Shown piece after piece: positions 60,340 through 64,000 of a stretch of DNA of 64,000 nucleotides; position 1 is the stretch's first letter, and each line of letters starts with the position of its first letter. The stretch is from JAXLSZ01 sp046330315 (lineage in GTDB: Bacteria > Actinomycetota > Thermoleophilia > Solirubrobacterales > 70-9): contig JAXLSZ010000010.1 of the NCBI GenBank assembly GCA_046330315.1, positions 1-64,000 of the forward strand, written 5' to 3'. Under the pieces are notes generated by a model. That model was given only the letters and a program-made list of their open reading frames with translations. It had not been told where the DNA came from and ran no database searches. The position numbers and the translations under genes were made by a program.

Positions 60340-61026
60340 TCAGGGGCGGAGGTCGGGCGGCAGCCGCCCCTCGGCCTCCAGCTTCTCCAGGTGGGCGCGC
60401 ATGGTCAGCTCGGCGGCCGGCGTCAGCGCGGGGGGCACATCGTCCCAGACGGCGGCGAGGAGGGCGGCGCGCGAGCGCTCCCCGGCCGCGAGCGCCTCGA
60501 CAAGCCGGCGCTCGCGCATCCGGCGGTGCTCCAGGTACTCGGCCAGCTTCGCCGCGGGGTCGGTGACCCAGGGGCCGTGGCCGGGGCAGATCAGCTCCAG
60601 GGGCTCGCCGCGCAGGGTCTCCAGGGAGCGCATGTAGGCGGCGAGCGACCCACCGTCGGGAGGCACGTAGGTCGAGCCGGCGCCGAGCACGAGGTCGCCG
60701 CTGAAGCAGACGCCGTCCCCGGTCAGCAGGCAGACGTGGTCGGCGGCGTGGCCGGGGGTCGGCAGGGCCCGCAGGCCGCCGGGCAGTGCCTCCCCGCCCC
60801 CGGGCGCCAGGACCTGCGCGCCGAGGCGTCCGGCGGCGGCGGAGTGGTCGGCGTGGGAGTGGGTGAGCAGCACCGCGCCGATGCCGCCCAGGCGCGCCGC
60901 GGCCTCGAGGATCGCCGAGACGTGCGGGTCGGAGTCGGGGCCGGGGTCGATGACGCTGCACGGGCCGGACCCCAGCAGGTAGGTGTTGGTCCCCTCCAGG
61001 GTCATGGGGCCAGGGTTCGGCGCCAC
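60340..61026 (-). CDS. MBL-fold metallo-hydrolase
   Basis: 228 residues from GTG 61026; a non-canonical start a few codons upstream is possible because related proteins have a slightly longer N-terminus. NPGPMTLEGTNTYLLG is the LACTB2-like opening. THSHADH (55-61) is the HxHxDH metal site; PTPGHAADH, FSGDLVL and CPGHGPWV supply the remaining ligands. C-terminal helical extension (LEHRRMRERRLVEAL) is a LACTB2-type winged helix. Hydrolase of thioester or nucleic acid; substrate unknown. Confidence 0.88.
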   Translation of the reverse strand: MAPNPGPMTLEGTNTYLLGSGPCSVIDPGPDSDPHVSAILEAAARLGGIGAVLLTHSHADHSAAAGRLGAQVLAPGGGEALPGGLRALPTPGHAADHVCLLTGDGVCFSGDLVLGAGSTYVPPDGGSLAAYMRSLETLRGEPLELICPGHGPWVTDPAAKLAEYLEHRRMRERRLVEALAAGERSRAALLAAVWDDVPPALTPAAELTMRAHLEKLEAEGRLPPDLRP

Positions 61027-61070
61027 GATTCGGAGGATCTCGGGGTGCCCCGGAGCGGCCTCGGCGCGGC

Positions 61071-63125
61071 TCAGCTGGTCAGCTCCCGGGCGATCGCCTC
61101 GCGGGCGTCCTCCGGCTCGAGCACGACCAGGTCCCCCGCCCCGCGGAGGATCTCCCGGGTCAGCCAGGCGGTGCCGGCGTAGGGCAGCTCGACGACCACC
61201 GCTCCGTCGGCCAGCTCCTCGAGCACCGGGCGCTCCTCCGCCAGCCAGCGGGCGCGCTCGGGGGAGACCCAGACGCGGGCGACGCTAGCCGCCGGCACCT
61301 CGCCGCCGCTCATCCACCCCTCGACACCGGCCATCTCCTCGACCTCGGGGCGCGGCTCGAAGTCCTGGCCGGAGATCTCCGCCTCCTTGACCCGGTCCAG
61401 CTTGAAGTGACGGATCGCCTTGCGCCCGAGGTCGTAGCACTCCACGTACCAGCCCTCGTGCCCGTTCTCGAGGCGGTAGGGCTCGACGCTGCGCTTGGTG
61501 AACTGGTCCTCGTTCTCCTTGTAGTAGTGCAGCTTGAGGACCTTGCGGGCGGCGATCGCCTCGTTGACGACCCTGGCGACCTCGCTGTCGGTCCCTCCCT
61601 CCCGGGCGATCTCCAGCCCCTCATGGGAGGGGTCGTGCCCGAGCGCCGCGACGATCTTGCGCCGCGCGGTCTGCAGGCCGCTCTGGGGGAGGTGCCCTCC
61701 GAACAGGTCGATCGCCGCGATCAGCGCCTTGGCCTCCAGCGGCAGCAGCCGGGCGGGGCGGGCGAAGTTGTCGCCGTAGGGCTCGGTGTCCACCTCGATC
61801 TCCTCGCCGCGGACCTCGGCGTAGAGGACGTAGGTTCCTCCCCCGAAGTTGACGACGTTCAGGACCTCGATGTCCTCGCGCAGCTCCTCCTCGGTGAACT
61901 TCAGCCGCTTCAGCACGTCGGACACCCTCAGGGTCTCGTCCCGCTTGGCGGAGTCGATCAGCAGGCCGGCCAGGGTCACCAGCCGGGCGAACCTCTCGGG
62001 GCGGATCGCCGCGTCGCCGCGCCCGTTGGACCTGCCTCGCCGCCCGGCCTGCGTCACCGGCGGCCTCTTCACGGTCTTGGCGGGCTCGAAGCCGTTGCCG
62101 TGGCGGTCGCGGAGCATGGCCAGGCGCGCGTCGGCCTCCTCCCGCAGCCCGGCCGGGTCGAGCACCCTGGCGTTCTGGCGCCAGCGCAGCACCCAGGCGA
62201 TCAGCTCCCGGTCGCTCGCGTACTCGGTCTCGAAGACCTTGCCCTTGCCCGGGGCGCCGTCCGCCTTCACCGCGGGGCGCAGGGTCCCGTAGCCGCCGAA
62301 GTCGCGCTCCACCAGCCAGGAGATCCTCTCGCGCACCCAGATGCTCGCGGTGCCCTTGATCTCACCGAGCTGCCAGTCGGCGCGCCGGGCGTAGTCGCGC
62401 CGGGCGAAGTCCTCGGGCGGAGAGAAGTCGTGCTCGGCCTTCGACGCGTAGCCGACCTTCCCCTGGATCCTGGAGAGCCTGAAGACCCGCACGGCGTCGC
62501 GCTCGTGGGAGTGGCCGATCAGGTAGAACTGCCCGCCGCGGAAGACCAGGTGGAAGGGATCCACCCTGCGCTTCGCGGTCTCGTCGCGCTCCATCGTGTA
62601 GTAGGTGAACTCGATCGTCTTGCGGCGCGAGATCGCGGTCTCGATCTTCGAGAGGCGCTGGGAGAGGTCGCGGCCGCCGGCCGAGGCGGTCATCGCCATC
62701 TCGACCGGAGCCCTCTCGCCCTCGCTGAGCGGGTTGGGGTGCCCCCAGGCGACCTGCTGCAGCGCCAGCCTCAGCGGCTCGGCGTAGGCGAAGCCGCCGT
62801 CGCTGAGCAGCGAGAGGGCGGTGCGCAGGGCGGCGAGCTCGTCGTCGGTGAACTTGATCGCCGGCAGGTAGAAGTTCTCGGGCGGAAGCGAGTACAGCTC
62901 GGCCTCGAAGAAGCCCTCGCCGGGCTTCTCGACCCCCAGCTCGATGCCGAGGCTCTCCAGCTCGGCGCGGTCGGCGTAGAAGCGGCGCGCGAAGGCATCG
63001 TCGTTCATGTCGCTGTACCCCTCCACCTCGCGCTTGATCTCCAGCGCCGAGACGGGCCTGCCCTGGGCCATCAGGAACGAGATCAGCGAAAGCTGGCGGA
63101 TCAGCTTCTCGGTGTCCTTCGCCAC
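61071..63125 (-). CDS. pafBC: PafBC-type fused WYL-domain transcription activator
   Basis: 684 residues, about twice a normal WYL protein. N-half: LIRQLSLISFLMAQGRPVSALEIKREVEGY (HTH), FARRFYADRAELESLGI, then a WYL block TIEFTYYTMERD, RRVDPFHLVFRGGQFYLIGH. C-half: FARLVTLAGLLIDSA, LRVSDVLKRLKFTEEELREDIEVLN (second HTH) and RSVEPYRLENGHEGWYVECYDL (second WYL). This is the PafB-PafC heterodimer as one chain, as known in Arthrobacter; PafBC activates DNA-damage genes in mycobacteria. Start GTG 63125. Pup-proteasome genes are not in view. Confidence 0.9.
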   Translation of the reverse strand: MAKDTEKLIRQLSLISFLMAQGRPVSALEIKREVEGYSDMNDDAFARRFYADRAELESLGIELGVEKPGEGFFEAELYSLPPENFYLPAIKFTDDELAALRTALSLLSDGGFAYAEPLRLALQQVAWGHPNPLSEGERAPVEMAMTASAGGRDLSQRLSKIETAISRRKTIEFTYYTMERDETAKRRVDPFHLVFRGGQFYLIGHSHERDAVRVFRLSRIQGKVGYASKAEHDFSPPEDFARRDYARRADWQLGEIKGTASIWVRERISWLVERDFGGYGTLRPAVKADGAPGKGKVFETEYASDRELIAWVLRWRQNARVLDPAGLREEADARLAMLRDRHGNGFEPAKTVKRPPVTQAGRRGRSNGRGDAAIRPERFARLVTLAGLLIDSAKRDETLRVSDVLKRLKFTEEELREDIEVLNVVNFGGGTYVLYAEVRGEEIEVDTEPYGDNFARPARLLPLEAKALIAAIDLFGGHLPQSGLQTARRKIVAALGHDPSHEGLEIAREGGTDSEVARVVNEAIAARKVLKLHYYKENEDQFTKRSVEPYRLENGHEGWYVECYDLGRKAIRHFKLDRVKEAEISGQDFEPRPEVEEMAGVEGWMSGGEVPAASVARVWVSPERARWLAEERPVLEELADGAVVVELPYAGTAWLTREILRGAGDLVVLEPEDAREAIARELTS

Positions 63126-63143
63126 GTCGCTGAGGATAATGAG

Positions 63144-63199
63144 GGGGTGCGGGGCAGCTCTCCGCCCGGGCAGCCGAAACCCCGCATTTTCCGCACCCC
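63144..63199. promoter_or_regulatory. two alternative stems upstream of pafBC
   Basis: GGGGTGCGG (63144-63152) pairs with CCGCACCCC (63191-63199); alternatively TGCGGGG (63148-63154) pairs with CCCCGCA (63180-63186). The stems share bases, so they exclude each other. The region precedes pafBC on the minus strand and the small membrane protein on the plus strand. Confidence 0.5.
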
Positions 63200-63241
63200 G
63201 GAGGGAGCGTCGCGACTGACCTCGCGGGTAGAGTCGCGCCG

Positions 63242-63586
63242 GTGGAGTTCCTGAGCAACGTCTTCGGCAGCCTCGCCTCCGGCCTGATCCGCCTCGCCGT
63301 CGCGGTCGGGATCCTCGCCGCGGCCTACTTCTTCATCGTCAAGCCGGTCCTGAACACCACCGACAAGGCGATCAACCAGTCCCTGGGGCCGGGCGGGATC
63401 GGCGGCATCGAGCGCCAGATCAACCGGGCGATCGACTCCACCAACCGCCAGGTCCAGCGCTCGGTGCATCGCTCGCTGCGCCAGAGCAGGCGCCAGGGCG
63501 GCCACGACCCCCGGCGGCTGCTGCGCTGCGTGCAGCGCGCCCAGGGGAACGTCAACGCGCTGCAGCGCTGCGCCCGGCGCTTCTAG
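63242..63586 (+). CDS. small membrane-anchored basic protein, unknown
   Basis: 114 residues from GTG 63242. One transmembrane helix (about 15-34, IRLAVAVGILAAAYFFIV), then a hydrophilic region with GLN/ARG-rich helices: IERQINRAIDSTNRQV, SVHRSLRQSRRQGGHD, and two cysteines in RCVQRAQG and QRCARRF at the C-terminus. The basic tail suggests contact with nucleic acid or acidic lipids. No family recognised. Confidence 0.6.
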   Translation: MEFLSNVFGSLASGLIRLAVAVGILAAAYFFIVKPVLNTTDKAINQSLGPGGIGGIERQINRAIDSTNRQVQRSVHRSLRQSRRQGGHDPRRLLRCVQRAQGNVNALQRCARRF

Positions 63587-63590
63587 GCCC

Positions 63591-64000
63591 TCAGGCGGCG
63601 CGGGCGCCGAAGAACGCCGAGCCCTCCAGGGCGCGGTCGAAGCTCGACCACGACTCGCCCTCGGGGAGCTCGCGCTCGAGGCGGTCGAAGCTGCCGAGGC
63701 GGCCGCCGAGATTGTCGATCATGTGGACCAGCACCGCCTCCCGGGTGCAGGGGACGACCGGCGAGCCGTGCTCCAGGGAGCCGTGGTGGCTGAGGACGAT
63801 GTGCAGGACGGACTGGCCCAGGGCCGGGTCGAACCCTTCGATCTCCTCGATCTCGCGGCGGACCAGGTAGTAGCCCAGCGGTATCTCCCCCTGCAGCCGG
63901 CCGGCGTCGGTGAGGTCGATGGCCAGGGGGTCGTCGTTGTAGGCCTCGGTCTTGCCGATGTCGTGCAGCAGCGCCCCGGTGACCGCGATGTCGCGGTCGA
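63591..64000 (-). CDS. HD-domain phosphohydrolase (YhaM-like), 3' part
   Basis: C-terminal 136 residues only; the gene runs out of the window at its 5' side. GALLHDIGKTEAY contains the HD pair and GKT of the superfamily; SHHGSLEHGSP and VLVHMIDNLGG carry the later His/Asp metal ligands. The HHGxxEHGSP motif is typical of YhaM-type 3'-5' exoribonucleases, which have an upstream OB domain (not visible here). 4-bp gap to the convergent membrane protein gene. Confidence 0.82.
   Translation of the reverse strand, partial: DRDIAVTGALLHDIGKTEAYNDDPLAIDLTDAGRLQGEIPLGYYLVRREIEEIEGFDPALGQSVLHIVLSHHGSLEHGSPVVPCTREAVLVHMIDNLGGRLGSFDRLERELPEGESWSSFDRALEGSAFFGARAA

Overview
The window is high-GC DNA, densely packed with genes on both strands, from what looks like an actinomycete-type bacterium. 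Supporting signs are a fused PafB-PafC WYL regulator, a 7Fe ferredoxin of the FdxA type, an lhr/nei2 neighbourhood as in mycobacteria, a CIRCE-controlled groES-groEL pair and many GTG/TTG starts. The style of the secreted proteins (RTX-like glycine/aspartate repeats, Ig-like surface proteins, arylsulfotransferase-like protein) fits class Thermoleophilia (Solirubrobacterales). That placement is inference. There is no rRNA, tRNA, CRISPR array, transposase or phage gene that I can support.

Layout. 1-3.5 kb: secreted protein, K+ channel, GMC oxidoreductase, secreted protein. 3.5-8 kb: an ArsR repressor divergent from a four-gene overlapping operon (YgaP-like membrane protein, MMPL transporter, sulfide:quinone-reductase-like flavoprotein, DUF1641), with a 16-bp palindrome between them; this looks like a sulfur or thiol stress unit. 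8-18 kb: class III aminotransferase, a cyclophilin/minimal zincin operon, two tandem secreted GH26-like proteins, an Ig-like surface protein, Mrp, FdxA and an SDR. 18-25 kb: groEL, groES, arylsulfotransferase-like, SRPBCC, ASCH and RTX-like proteins. 25-32.6 kb: a minus-strand repair-flavoured run lhr, degenerate trypsin-like protein, nei2-like, crp, pcm.

33-57.2 kb is a surface-glycan locus: rmlA-D-B-C for dTDP-L-rhamnose, a polyprenyl-phosphate sugar transferase, an O-antigen ligase/polymerase-like protein with TPR tail, a Wzm/Wzt ABC exporter whose ATPase has a C-terminal extension, five family-2-type glycosyltransferases (one of them fused to a WsaF-like domain), a stand-alone WsaF-like transferase and a SAM methyltransferase. 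Two paralogous secreted clan GH-A glycosidases bracket the locus. The fused GT2-WsaF protein joins homologues of two stand-alone proteins of the same locus. 57-64 kb: PPOX-class protein and penicillin acylase (overlapping), MBL hydrolase, PafBC, a small membrane protein and the 3' end of an HD-domain hydrolase.

The most unusual feature is non-coding. At many gene ends there are short GC-rich tandem repeats, each locus with its own sequence and a period of about 27-39 bp, in which the last codons and the stop codon of the neighbouring gene are themselves one repeat unit. In addition there are dispersed perfect or near-perfect hairpins; one family occurs at 32.95 kb and, inverted, at 60.3 kb, with a conserved loop as well as a conserved stem.
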